A DNA stretch of 64,000 nt from Oikopleura dioica. Lineage: Eukaryota > Chordata > Appendicularia > Copelata > Oikopleuridae. The stretch is from contig OU015569.1 of the NCBI GenBank assembly GCA_907165135.1, positions 9,920,501 to 9,984,500 of the forward strand, in the 5' to 3' direction. The position numbers and the translations under genes were made by a program. Under the pieces are notes generated by a model that searched no databases, was not told the DNA's origin, and saw only the letters and a list, made by a program, of their open reading frames with translations. Each line of letters begins with the position of its first letter. Positions within the stretch are counted from its first letter, which is position 1. Shown here piece by piece: positions 9,423-23,634 of the stretch.

Positions 9423-10462
9423 GTAATGAGCAGGGCTGGTAAATTAGCGCACTATTTTCTCTCGAAGAGAAAAAAATTAGCGCACTAATTTTTTTTTCGA
9501 GTCATTTTTGCGTCTTTCGCGTCTTTAGTGCGCTAAAATGACACTAATTTTTCCTCTCGGAAATTTTCGCGTCTTTTCGAGAGCTGATCAGCGCTAAAGA
9601 CGCGAAAAAAGAGGCTCTTTTCATTATCCAATAGGCTCTTCCCGGATGACAGTCTCATGGAAGACGATTTTGATCAGGGAAGAATTTCTTCAAACTGAAA
9701 CTTTTTCGCAGTTTCAAATTGAAACTTTCAATCATCAATGCATCGTAAATATGACACAATTTAATTTTAAAAAAATTTCTTATTTAGTAACAAATAAGTT
9801 GAAAAGAATAAAAGTCAACTTTTGTTTGAAATTCTCTCTGTCAAGCATTTAAATGATGAGCTAAGATAAGCTCTGTTAGGGAGGTCTTCTCCTATTTTTT
9901 TATCGCTGGGCCATCCGCAGCTGGATCTTCCTGCTTCATTAATTTTCTTAATTTTTTGCCTTTCTTCTTCTTGTCGTCGTCCGACAACTTCTCATCGCTG
10001 TCCTCAAGGAAGCTAGAGCAGCCTTGACAGATACGTTCTACTTCGAGGTCTAAGAGCTCTTCTGAGCATCTTTATATAATTCTCTATTCACAGAATCATA
10101 TTTATTTGATATTTTAGAAGGGACAAATGGATTGATAAAGTCTTTTTTGACTTCATATTAGAAATTCACGCCCTCTATTACCCTATCCACTTTATTGAAA
10201 CCAAACTTTTTGAAATTCTAGTTCAGAGTCTAGTTCAGACGAAGTTTGAAATTCTCAAACTTACGTAGTCTTCAGAATTAAAGAGCCCGCGCTCATTGGC
10301 GGGCCAATCAGCAGCCCTTATTTTCGACAGTTTTCGAGACACACGCGAAAGGCACGCGAAAGTCGCTAAAAGTCTCGACAAAATAAATTCGCGCACTAAT
10401 TTTAGCGCACTAAAAATTTTCGACAGAATTTAGGACGCGAATTTACCAGCCCTGGTAATGAG
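9423..10462. mobile_element. hAT-like non-autonomous transposon with 8-bp target-site duplication
   Basis: The element spans 9431-10454 (1,024 bp). It begins CAGGGCTGGTAAATT and ends with the exact inverse AATTTACCAGCCCTG, a 15-bp perfect terminal inverted repeat of the CAGGG type seen in hAT elements. It is flanked by GTAATGAG at 9423-9430 and 10455-10462, an 8-bp direct duplication, the size hAT transposases make. Subterminal regions repeat TTAGCGCACTAA/TTAGTGCGCTAA many times on both sides, also typical of hAT ends. There is no transposase frame inside. Instead a coding-like stretch lies on the minus strand at 9892-10058, described under the membrane-protein gene. Confidence 0.88.
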
Positions 10463-11126
10463 TATTGAATAATCATGATGAAAACTGATGTAGAATCGTA
10501 CGTACTTGCATTTGTCAACTTGAGTGCGAAGTAGATCACACCTATGGTAGATAGAATAGCTACAACTTGGACACTGCTGATGATAGGGATGTTCTTTGAA
10601 GTTATTTTGTGAAGAAAATCAAGCGAGGAGATGGCTCCAATCGCGCAGGATAAAAGTCGACTCAAGTAGAAGAAAGCTGAAGAAGAGTAAGAAAAAGAGC
10701 AATTAGTTGGAAGTTTTCTACCTTTGTAAATATCAGAACGGTCTGAAAGCTCGTAGCCTACCCAGTCCCAGCTAAGTTCTGGAAGAAAGTAGAGCACGAA
10801 GAGGTATTTGGTTAGGTTGGAGCGATCGCTGACAACGGACAGGAGCTTGAAATCATCCGGAATCCAAGGTTCGGCTGTAATGTAAATCGCTGCCAACATC
10901 AGGACAAAAGTATAGCTTTTTAAGGATCCGCATTAGAAAAAAAAGAAGCACTCACGAGTCATGATTCTTTAGTAAAATTTTACGGTTGGCTTCCGTTGGG
11001 GAAGGATATTTCTAGGACTATCTACTGATCTACTGTATGCAGAAGTCCAAATGAAGCAAGCTGTGCGATAAAGAGATAAGCGGATATTTGAGATAGCATC
11101 GAAGTCGTCCATCTAAAAGGATCCAT
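9892..11126 (-). CDS. Multi-pass membrane protein; last exon inside the hAT-like element
   Basis: Exons 11034-11126, 10956-11011, 10722-10915, 10506-10676 and probably 9892-10049 (or 9892-10058; both acceptors give the same frame). The protein starts MDPFRWTTSMLSQISAYLFI and has about five hydrophobic segments: near residues 12-30, 50-65, 85-105, 118-135 and 145-170. The fourth exon ends at a GTACGT donor and the frame otherwise runs into the transposon. The best downstream continuation is within the element: CQGCSSFLEDSDEK, then a Lys-rich stretch ending GPAIKK. Exons 1 and 2 are separated by only 22 bp (GTAGAT...CCTAG). I do not recognise the family. The N-terminal four exons are more secure than the last. 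Confidence 0.55.
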
Positions 11127-11222
11127 ATGGTGGCGAAGTCCTTGCGCACACCTGCTCTAGTGAATAAATAGCTTCCTGCTGGAGTTCATTCAGAAACAAA
11201 ATTCAAATTAAAACATCGGAAA

Positions 11223-11516
11223 ATGACAAAAACTTCCGCTCTCTCAAGCCTATCTGAGAAAATTTCCGCGGGAAAGAAACTCCTCAAAAAAATGAAGGTC
11301 TCCAAATCCCGCCAAAGAACTTTGTCAACAAAGATTTCCTTTCCATCCTCCAAAGCTATCAAGGCTTCAGCAGATGCTGTTTCCCCTTGCATCGATGCTA
11401 CGATAGACTTCGACATAAGCTACAACGTTATCCTCCATCGTGCACGAATAGCTTCACGAAAAAGACGGCTTCAAAAGCTAGACACCTCGAAAGCACTGGT
11501 TCTCGGTGAATTTTAA
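11223..11516 (+). CDS. Small basic protein, intronless, unrecognised
   Basis: A 97-residue open frame beginning MTKTSALSSLSEKISAGKKL. It is Lys/Arg/Ser-rich and ends SKALVLGEF. AATAAA signals lie about 80 bp after the stop at 11597-11608. No homologous family comes to mind. A 76-residue minus-strand frame overlaps it; the polyadenylation signals favour the plus strand. The region 11640-12130 that follows is AT-rich and shows no gene. Confidence 0.45.
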   Translation: MTKTSALSSLSEKISAGKKLLKKMKVSKSRQRTLSTKISFPSSKAIKASADAVSPCIDATIDFDISYNVILHRARIASRKRRLQKLDTSKALVLGEF

Positions 11517-12132
11517 CAAATCAAGATCCCTGTCAGCATTGAAAATAACTTGACATCGCCATCTTCTGTCTGATTATCTAAAGCTATTATGAAGTAATAA
11601 ACAATAAAAATAATTTGATTTAAAAATCAGAGCGAGAAGAAGTTTAATTTTTGAAAGGGCATTTTTTGATTGAAGTGAAAGTAGTCAGAATGTTCACAAG
11701 TTTGATTCGTTTAAAACCATTTCCAAGGATATATTGCGGTTTGGGTGAATAAAGAAAACTAAAGAAAGAAAGAAATATCATCATAAGACGCAAAAAAAAA
11801 GAATAGTGTCATCGGCATGCCGCATGGGCCTTGAACATATAATGCTTCTAGGGAGAGAATGAAGGTGATCCGAAAATGAATGAAGATAGAAAAGGTTTTT
11901 TTAACACAGTTGAAGATGAGATTGACATTTGAACGAAGTCAATTCAATGTTTGTGAAGACATTGGCCGTTGGTGCTGAATGATGCTGCATATTGAATAGG
12001 TTATTACTAATAGTTATTACTATAACATATCTTAGGCAGTTAACCGGTTAGAAAACATAAGTGCGGGAAACATTTTGAAAATAGTTGATCAGAAGGATTT
12101 ATTTACAGTATTAAATACAGGAGGCGCGTGTC

Positions 12133-15700
<3,568 letters not shown>

Positions 15701-16727
15701 TTAGCGTTTTTCAATTTTTTGTTTAGGCGGTTTAAAAGTTCCACGCATGCTCTTCGATTTCTTCTTTTTGTCTTTTTGGAAGGAGTTCCAGCTCTACATG
15801 AATAAATTGATTTCATTGATTTTAGTCATCAAAAACTTACGTCAGTTCGCTTTTGCCTGGTCGACTCAAAGTTGCGTTTGAATTCTTGAGCTTTCTTCAG
15901 TTCGTTTTCTTCTGCTCTTTCGACTTCGGCGGCTCTGTTTCTCATTTCAGACTCTCTATTCGCAATTTCGTGCTTTAGACGCTCCAAATCGGCAAATAGC
16001 TACAACTTCTTATTACGAAAGGATCTTTTCAATCAAATAAAATTTACAAGCGCGTGCGATAAAAGCACAGAACGCGTTATTTTTTTCGTTTGAAAACAGA
16101 CCTTGACTGTTTTCTTGTGAAGTTCCTGCTTATAAACGTTGGGATCATCTTCGGGGATAATAACTGCTTTTCCTTTTTGACGCATATCTTTGCGCTTAGC
16201 AGCGATTTCGTCATCGAGCGTTCGTTTCGCGTTTTTGACCACGTTTTCGCAGGTTTCACGCTTCTCGGGATCCGAAAGGGTTTCCCAGGCGGCCTTGACT
16301 GCGTCGAAGGCGCGTTGCGCCAGTTCCTTGATTCGATTCAGAATTAGATAAACTCGTAAATCGAGTTTTTATCACCTTTTGCTCTGGGTTTTTATCAGGA
16401 TGGGTGAGAATAGACAGCTTGCGGAACTGCTTTCGGGCCGCGTCAAGGTCAACATCGTAACTGATCATCAGTACCGCGTACGGGTTCAGATTGCCGTACT
16501 TAGAGCCAGGCTTCGTCAGCCGCTTTATTTGCTGCTCTTTGGTAAGAACGGAATCGCGCTTCTCGACTTCGCGGATTTCGCTAAATACCGCCACATGAGC
16601 GTTTTGTCGATAGTAATTTTATATGCGGCGGCATGTTTAGCACAGGCCACGTAAAATTATCATTTTCAATCGAGATTTACCTCATAAAAGAGCTAACCGC
16701 CGCGTCTACATTGCTCCCACTCGCCAT
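15701..16727 (-). CDS. DNAJC8: DNAJC8, spliceosome-associated J-domain protein
   Basis: Exons 16681-16727, 16376-16580, 16102-16326, 15841-15999 and 15701-15793 give 242 residues, close to human DNAJC8 (253). The J domain reads PGSKYGNLNPYAVLMI, then FRKLSILTHPDKNPEQK with the HPD motif intact. The rest is the family's charged helix: VIIPEDDPNVYKQELHKKTVK, LFADLERLKHEIANR, and the end GTFKPPKQKIEKR. DNAJC8 (SPF31) associates with splicing factors in the nucleus. The start codon directly follows a GACGTTTTAG acceptor, and only 28 bp separate it from the small open frame upstream, fitting an operon with POP5. Confidence 0.95.
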
Positions 16728-16755
16728 TCTAAAACGTCAAACAATGTCAACTCGT

Positions 16756-16893
16756 TTATCTGTCTTCGTTGATATCAAAATAATGGCTTCGATAAACATT
16801 TGCAACCCCAGAATACTCCTTCGGAGCTATTTGTTTTACAACTTCACTGAGTCTAAGCTGTCCTGTAAAATGAAGAGTCTCACTGAAAAACAT
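16756..16893 (-). CDS. Possible 45-residue protein between POP5 and DNAJC8
   Basis: The ATG at 16893 opens a 45-codon frame (MFFSETLHFTGQLRLSEVV ... FDINEDR). A TTTTTAG acceptor lies about 30 bp upstream, after the POP5 stop, and the stop is 28 bp before the DNAJC8 ATG. That is the arrangement expected for an internal operon cistron. I do not recognise the product. It may also be just 3' flank of POP5, since an AATAAA also lies in this gap. Confidence 0.35.
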   Translation of the reverse strand: MFFSETLHFTGQLRLSEVVKQIAPKEYSGVANVYRSHYFDINEDR

Positions 16894-16991
16894 ATTCGAA
16901 AACAAAGAAAGTCCCTTTATTTTCAGGCTAAAAATTAAGTCAGCACTGGCGGTGAATCTATCGCGTCCTTTCAAAAAGCTGGATTTTTTCT

Positions 16992-17531
16992 TCAATCGTC
17001 GATATTTAGGCGTTCTTCAATTTCCTTCTCAGTATCTTTGACCTTCTGCTGAAGCTCGGCATTGTTGCCCGCCCGAAGAAATGCCAACGAATGAAGGTTT
17101 TTAATCTCTCTCTGACATCCCCGAATCGTCCCGGACACTTTGATCGTCTTTATTATTACACTCCTGGGAAACCGATATTGGACGCTTGTTTCTTACGAAT
17201 ATCACCTTGATCCCTTGCTGCCATGTTCTAGCGCTGTCACAAACGGCAAAGCACATCTTAGATTGACGAGCTCTTGCGTTCGAACCGTAACCACTGCCAA
17301 ATTCGTCCAGCAATTGACGTATTTCACTCTTAAATTTCCCTCCACCGCACTCGAGTTCATCCCAAGGACATTCCTAGCTCTCGTTAGCCATATTTTTAAG
17401 TTTACTTGATCGTACCTGAGTGCTTTAATAATCGCCTCGCGCAATGTGTTTGGCGTCAGATAAACTCCACAGTACTGATTTCCTGGTGTGCGTAATTCCA
17501 ACAACAGGCTCCGATTTTTGTAGCGAACCAT
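16992..17531 (-). CDS. POP5: POP5, RNase P/MRP subunit
   Basis: Exons 17416-17531, 17206-17373 and 16992-17163; 151 residues (human 163). It starts MVRYKNRSLLLEL, matching the MVRFKHRYLLCEL start of POP5, continues VKYVNCWTNLAVVTVRTQEL and CALPFVTALE, then TIKVSGTIRGCQREI where the human protein has LHVGGTIRTCQKFLI. It ends with an acidic tail. POP5 binds the RNA of RNase P and RNase MRP and is needed for tRNA and rRNA processing. It is the first gene of a probable operon with DNAJC8. Confidence 0.92.
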
Positions 17532-17750
17532 TTATCTGAATAATAAGTAACTGAGACAAACGTCAGATAAAATTCGACTTATGTCGAAGGATTTTTGCTT
17601 CCACCGCACAAATATCTTGGATAAACGTTGAAAACAGCAAAGTATACAGTTTACTGCATCAAAGAGAGTTTACTTCTTTTTTCCTTTCTTAGATTTTGTC
17701 TGAGGCACTGTCTTGATTTCAGCATGTCCCGTCTAAAAATATTATACCAG

Positions 17751-17997
17751 TCACTTCATAAAGAGAAACTTAAGAGTCGGAGCCATGGAAGTCGATATGT
17801 AAGTAAAAGTCCCAAGATTCGAATTAGAATAAGCCCAGCGGTTCTTGACGCACAAATAGAGATGGATGTACAAAAATTGTGCTAGTCCGCAGATGTAGAT
17901 CGCAGCTGTTAGTTAAAACACCGACGGTTATGGAGATGAGTCTAAAGAATCCCATATATAACTGGCAGTATTCGAAGAGAGCCGAATCAATATCCAT
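17751..17997 (-). CDS. Small membrane protein, unrecognised
   Basis: Two exons (17922-17997, 17751-17881) with a 40-bp GT-AG intron give 68 residues. One clear hydrophobic segment covers residues 15-38 (YMGFFRLISITVAQFLYIHL). About 10 bp after the stop is a TTTTTAG followed by a short frame that ends KSKKGKKK, so a further exon with a Lys-rich cytosolic tail is possible. A donor for that extension is not clear. No family recognised. Confidence 0.45.
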
Positions 17998-18296
17998 TTT
18001 ATTGATTTCGTAAATCATAACTGAAGTTTTCAAAATTCTTAAATTTCATTTATTTTTTTCGGCAGGCTACTATTATTATGCTGAGCTTGAAATGCGAAGG
18101 GTATAATCAAGCTCTCACAATACACTGAAAACCATTTAGAACAGAAGAAACTGGCGAAGAACATGAGAGACAAATCATTTACGCCGAAATATTGTTTTAT
18201 GAAAGTGTCAATTTAATTAACGATGAAAAGTACAAAGGATAAATTGAACTATCAAAGGTTCCGTTTACGACCAGCTCGCTTTGCTGTAACCTATAT

Positions 18297-19999
18297 TTGC
18301 TTTATAGAGAATTCAAAAAAAGACATATTCGTAAAAGGAATCGCTCCCCGATTCGTGTCAGATTAGGACTTTATAATCGGCAGATTAATATTCATTATCA
18401 ACAATCATTATCAAGTCCAAAAAGCTCAGCAATAGCATCTTCATTATGGCTTCTGTTTAAAGTATTGATTATACTGTGTGCGTTAACATCCCATTCCACG
18501 AACGTCCGCTACATTTCCGATAATGTAGCGCACCTCCTTATAACCTGCGCATTCTTCTCGACTAAAGCCCAGCTTTACTATGGAAGTCTCCGCAAATATT
18601 TAAGCTTATTAAAATCGTAAACAAAAAGCTGAAACTATTAAAGATTCACTTCATAGGCTCAATAGAAAAGTACCTAATGATCCACAAACCGATGAAATAC
18701 AAGAGGTTCACCAGCATGCGCGATCAATACGCGTACATTTGGTAACAAAGGGAAACTTTTCAATTAAAATGCTCCAATCTAGCTTTTCTGTTTCGTGGTT
18801 TATTTTCTTCATGGCTTATGTTTTATCGATACGATTCTCGGGCTACAAGATGAAAATTCATTGTCTCTCGGCATCGCTGTGCACTTATTGTGCTCAGTTA
18901 GAGCACCCTAAGGAAGGCGCGAAAAAGGATTAAATATATATCATTAGGGATTTTTGCTCGCACCCTTGTTAAGTTTCATTTGGCCTTTGTTGTTTCGTAC
19001 TTTACGATCAGTATAGGAATTCCATTTAGTTTGGAGTTCTTAATCAATTTCATATCGCTACAGAAATTGAAGGATGCAGTCTTCCGCAAAATTTCAGCCC
19101 ATGCGGAGGAAACTGACACACTCAAACGGATATTGACACGGGTTAAATAGTGTCCAGTAGGATTCCATTTAGAACAAAATTAACCCCTCATCGGACCACC
19201 TATCCAAATGATAAGGTAAACGAAGATATAAGGGCTAACTTTCAAAGAACATCTTTCCGGAGTAATGTCTCCAAAACAAACCTGGAGCAAATTGACGACC
19301 AGCAATCAGCCTTGGTTCTGACTCCTTAGTTGCCTAACTCTAATTAATATTCAAAAACCAAGAAAAAGAAGTAATGATAACAGAACAAGAGATGACGATG
19401 ATCAAGTGTCTTGAGATGACAATAATTGGAAAATGCTTATTTCTTTTCATGCCAGAGCTAATCGTATTCATTTTCAATTTGATGCCGGAAGTCATCTCGA
19501 TGAGAAACTACAAGATTATGATTCTTGTTACGATTGTTCAAATTATGAAGTCGTTCGCAACGATTCACGATTTTTGGATACATTTCTGCTGCTTACCGAA
19601 ATTTAGAAATGAGCTCAAGAAGGAGTTTTAATTCTTTTTGATATTAAATTTATGGACAGAAACGTCTTCAACTCTCAGGAGAAAATTTTGCTAGGGAAGC
19701 AAACGTTCACAGACAACGAAGAAAATGTTAAATCCGTGATGAGAGTGGAGAAGTCGCAAGCACCAGGATTAAATCCTCGACGACGGCCCTCGAGGAACTC
19801 TGTCAATTCCAACTTTTCCGCACCTTACTCATCACTATCAAATATTCATGACGAGTCCCTAAAACGTGCCTACTCTGACGATCCATCCAACATAATCAAA
19901 TGCGAGATGGCAATCAGAAGACAATCGCTGAGAACTTCTTCGCTAAGACGCGGTTTACCGCTTGTTTATGCTGATAACTCGAGCCATACACCAGAATAA
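18297..19999 (+). CDS. Rhodopsin-type G-protein-coupled receptor (5' end unresolved)
   Basis: Several short exons spell a seven-helix receptor. About 18646-18741 encodes the end of helix 3 with GSIEKYLMIHKPMKYKRF, where EKY stands for the usual E/DRY. The next two exons give helix 4 (SWFIFFMAYVLSIRF), a second-loop Cys (KIHCLSASLC) and helix 5 (FHLAFVVSYFTISIGIPF) with a charged third loop. Exon 19375-19624 gives helices 6 and 7 (CLFLFMPELIVFIFNLMP, then FWIHFCCLPKFRNELKK). After a 35-bp intron, 19660-19999 encodes a long Ser/Arg-rich tail with RRRPSRNS and RRQSLRTSSLRRG, likely kinase sites. Start codon, helix 1 and some joins are not settled, and the ligand cannot be told. It converges with DNAJC21. 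Confidence 0.65.
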
Positions 20000-20030
20000 G
20001 TTATATTTAATAATTTATGCGTTAACAAAC

Positions 20031-21719
20031 TTAAAACCGCGTCTGAGACGAGCGTACACTGGAACAAGTATTTAATATAACCAGAAAAACAAAACCGAAG
20101 AGAGACCCTGCTGAATATTTCTGCACATATTTAAAAGATAAAATACATAAAACTGATACCTCTTTAATATGCTTGAAAAGCTGTGTTCTGGACGGAAACT
20201 CTTCTTTGCACAGTTTGCATGAAGGAATCTAAGTAATCATTAACTCTAGCTCGTGAAGACCGTTCAAACCTCATTTGCTTTCTCCGCTTCTTTGCGTTTT
20301 GCAGCCTCTTCTTGTCTTTGCTTTTCTCTCAGTCTTCTCTTTTCTTTGGCGGAGAGTTTCTTTTCTGGTGGGGATTTCGGTGTAGTTTCTTCTTCATCCT
20401 TGACGGAAGAGCGCGTGTCGACGTTAACGATTGTGTCCTCTTCTTCTTGCTCACTTGTCTCGTTAAGCTGTGCTTGCATTTCTTTTTGCCGCTGCTTCAG
20501 CTTTTTCTTCGCTTTTTTCGATAACTTTGGTGCAAAAATCTCTTCTTCCGATGGTAATTCCTCTGATTCTTGGAAAACTGTCGCTTCCTCCAACTTCTTG
20601 GCGAGTAATTCTTCGTCACGCAGCATCTCTTCTCTTATCTTTTCCTTTTGTTCTTCGGTCATGTTGTTTATCAAATCCTCTTCGTTGTCTCCGAGTTCCT
20701 CTGAGTAATAAGATTCCGTTTCGCTCTCAGACCCATAAAGCTCTCTTTCGAGTCTAGCCAGTTCATCCGCTTCTGCTTGGATTCTCTCCTTGTTTTCTTG
20801 TTCATATTGTGCCGCTTTCAGTAGGTCCTGGTGCAGCTTCTCGGCTTTTTTCTTCGCCGCTTTCTCTTCAATCTCTTTTTGGCGATCGGCAAGCTTCTCT
20901 CGATATTTTTGAACTCGTGGATCTTTGCGGCGGATCCAATCGACGACTGCCTGGACTTCCTTAGAGCGTTCTTTCCGAGCTTGTTCCGTTTTCTTGTTGT
21001 TCTCTTGCTCCATTTTTCGCTTCACCCAACGATTGGGTGCTTCTCTAAACGAAATTAAAATTTGCAATAACAGATATTAGTCTCCACCTGGTGTCCCACT
21101 CTTCCTCCCAGACATAAGACTTTTTCGTCGCAAACGACGACCAAAATCCGTAGAATTCGCTGACAACCCACTCGACATCTGTCTCACTGTCACCAAATTG
21201 AGGATAGTCTTCGTCGTCGGCATTCATAAAAGTATAATCTTCTTCTGATAAGTCTTTGAATAGTTTCTGGTATACAGCATAAAAGCCCTGAACATTCGAA
21301 CTTGATAAGCAGAAAATAAGACCAAAATACCTTTTCATCGTCGCCGTAACCCTGAAAGCATGAAAGAGAGCAATACGGTGCCAGGTTAACTTCTTTGTCT
21401 TCATAAGCACCCGACTTCATCAGAAGCGCTTCTTTGTGCTTGTCGTACCATGCTCTTTCCTACTAAACGTTGTACTTTATGAAAACGAATAAATACACTT
21501 AAGGCGCTTCCAAAGCACGATAGAATAAAAATTAACTACCTGAGGATCGGAAAGCGTCGCATAAGCCGTCTGGACCTCTCGAAACTGTGCTGCTGCTGCT
21601 TCCTCATTCCCTTGATTTTTGTCCGGGTGAAACTTCAGCGCTAATTTTCTATACGTCTTCTTGATTTGAGCATCGTCAGCATCTTCCTCGAGCCCAAGGA
21701 CTTCATAATGGCAACGCAT
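20031..21719 (-). CDS. DNAJC21: DNAJC21 / JJJ1, ribosome-biogenesis J protein
   Basis: Exons 21540-21719, 21331-21459, 21088-21287, 20270-21044, 20160-20228 and probably 20031-20120. The J domain is at the N-terminus (HYEVLGLEEDADDAQIKK, FHPDKNQGN with HPD). It is followed by the DNAJC21-specific segment GYGDDEKGFYAVYQKLF and EFYGFWSSFATKKSY, then APNRWVKRKMEQENNK and a long Glu/Lys coiled coil. A zinc-finger exon, SCKLCKEEFPSRTQLFKHIK, corresponds to the U1-like C2H2 finger. The second His of that finger is not visible in my last exon, so the extreme 3' end may be wrong. The protein helps recycle late pre-60S factors in the cytosol. Confidence 0.92.
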
Positions 21720-21842
21720 AAGCCAAACTAATCTACAAAGGAAGCATCAATCATCCGATATGATTCAACAATTATCGTTAAAATAGTGTATCAATGGCAA
21801 GGACATAGTATATGTCGCATAGACGAATACAATCATTTCCGG

Positions 21843-23160
21843 TCAAGTTTCTTTATTGTAACTCAATGAGGATGCACAAGAACTCTTAGCAGTAGCGTAA
21901 TTCCAAGGAAACACAAAGTCTGACTGTTCTTGCAGCAGATCAGGTCGAGTTAATAGAACGAATTCTTTGTAGTATTTTCGTAGCGAATCTCGCTCCGCTT
22001 CAAGGCATCTGCAAACTTGAATGATCCGCTCTAAGGATGAAATAAGATAGGCGGGTGAATTAGAGCACACCGTTTTCATTGAGAGACTTCTCAAGTTCTG
22101 CTTCGAGTTGTTTTACTTTGTGCCGATGCTCATTTCTTTCTGCATCAAAGTCAGCAGATTGCCACGAGAAAACTTCTTGGAATTTTTCGCGGGCGTTTTC
22201 TGCTGCATCCTGAATGTGCGCTTTGAAAACTTTTCTGTCTTTTTGACTTTGATGTTTTAGAAGATCTATGTCTGTTTTTGTTCGGCGAATCATCCCGAGG
22301 AAATTACTCTGAACAAATCTTAAGCTTGCGGTGAACTGGAATAATAATACCATTTTTGACATGTTCTCGCTTTTCATAAGCTGAAGTGTTTCTTTGTGTA
22401 GCTCCAGCTGCTCGTATTTGATTCGTTCTCTTTCCTTTTCGAATTCTTTACCGCTAATTTCTTTTTGTTCTTTTAGTTTCAGATCGAGTTCGATTTGGAA
22501 CTGCGAAGTCTTGGCATCGACTGCGTTGGCGATTTGCTCTAAGGACTCGCTATTTATCGAAATTTGAGGAGACAAAAACCTTGCAAGCTGTTTCGAAGCT
22601 TTTGCATTTCTTGCTCACACTCAAGTCGAATTCCGGCGGCTCTTTCTTCAAACTTAGTTTCTTGTGCAATGTACGCAGCATTAATCTCATTCTTGCTGTC
22701 CTCCTGGTCTTTCTTCCGCAATATCCTGCAAATTAAAAAAACGGGAGGACCTTAACTTGAGGTTATCTACCTGTAGCGCTCCTCTAGCAGCTCGATATCT
22801 CGTTTGTGCTCTTCCTCGAGTTCAGATCGGAAGGAATCATTTAGCTTTTTGCCAAGTTTCAAAATTGAAACATGCGTTGCTTGTTTCGTAAAGCTTCCCC
22901 AATCTAGAGGCTACATATAATCCAAAAAGGCTCAAATGTGAACCTTTAATAATCGGGGGCGATTGGTCAAGTTTGTTCCGCTCAAGCTTGCGCAAAAGTT
23001 CCAAATCTCGAGTATCTCTCTGCGGTAGGCCCATCACCAACAAGTGGACCTTTGTGTATTCCCTTGGCGAAACTGAAGCCGACTGCGGCTTTTTTGATTT
23101 TCCATAAGAATAAGATAAAGCTCCTTTGAGGAGACAATCGGTCGACTCAAATAATCTCAA
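21843..23160 (-). CDS. Coiled-coil protein, unnamed
   Basis: Exons about 22944-23160, 22771-22903, 22585-22725, 22351-22549, 22071-22308 and 21843-22030 join in frame. The N-terminal 70 residues hold SKKPQSASVSPREYTKVHLL and DTRDLELLRKLERNKL. The rest is almost all coiled coil (KKLNDSFRSELEEEHKRDIE; QEMQKLRNS; EISGKEFEKERERIKYEQ; QLEAELEKSLNE). The end is RCLEAERDSLRKYYKEF then QSDFVFPWNY. The layout recalls C6orf163-type ciliary coiled-coil proteins, but this is a weak memory match. The third intron uses a GC donor (TT|GCAAGG). The true start codon is uncertain because the open frame begins without an ATG. Confidence 0.6.
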
Positions 23161-23427
23161 ATTTGCATTATGGAGAAAAACGTGAAACGGATCACGACAC
23201 AGCTACGACCTTAGACTTTCCATTGTCACGCCCAAGAATGCTTGCACGTAAGAAGTTTCAACAAACAGAGCAATAAAAAAAATTAATTTGATTTTATGAC
23301 CAAAGGTGATTTTTTGAAGAAATTCCGGCACAGGGGGCTCACAGAAGTAAGCCGACGAAACGCGGTCCGGTTAACCTTTAATTCTGGGGCAGATTAAGTT
23401 CCAAAAGCGCTGAAAATCAAAACGAAT

Positions 23428-23499
23428 GCCTCCTAGCGGAATCGAACCACCGACCCCTGGTTTACAAGACCAGTGCTCTAACCACTGAGCTAAGGAGGC
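23428..23499 (-). tRNA. tRNA-Thr (TGT anticodon)
   Basis: Read on the minus strand: acceptor GCCTCCT pairing with AGGAGGC, TAGCTCAGTGG as A box, anticodon stem-loop CTGGT-CTTGTAA-ACCAG giving TGT, and GGTTCGATTCC as B box. A TTTT run follows within 10 bp. It sits between the coiled-coil gene and C9orf78, on the same strand as both. Confidence 0.95.
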
Positions 23500-23634
23500 T
23501 TCGATCGAGCCACAACAAAAGATTTTTATAAACAATCAATGCCAGTTTCCAAGGTATCCTTTATTTTCAAAAAGCAGTATAAATTGATGATTATTGCAGA
23601 AGATATGGGAAACAGAAAGAATACAAAGCGACGT

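Noticed and set aside
20253-20757. Ser/Phe-rich plus-strand frames
   Set aside because: Antisense shadows of the Glu/Lys coiled coil of DNAJC21.
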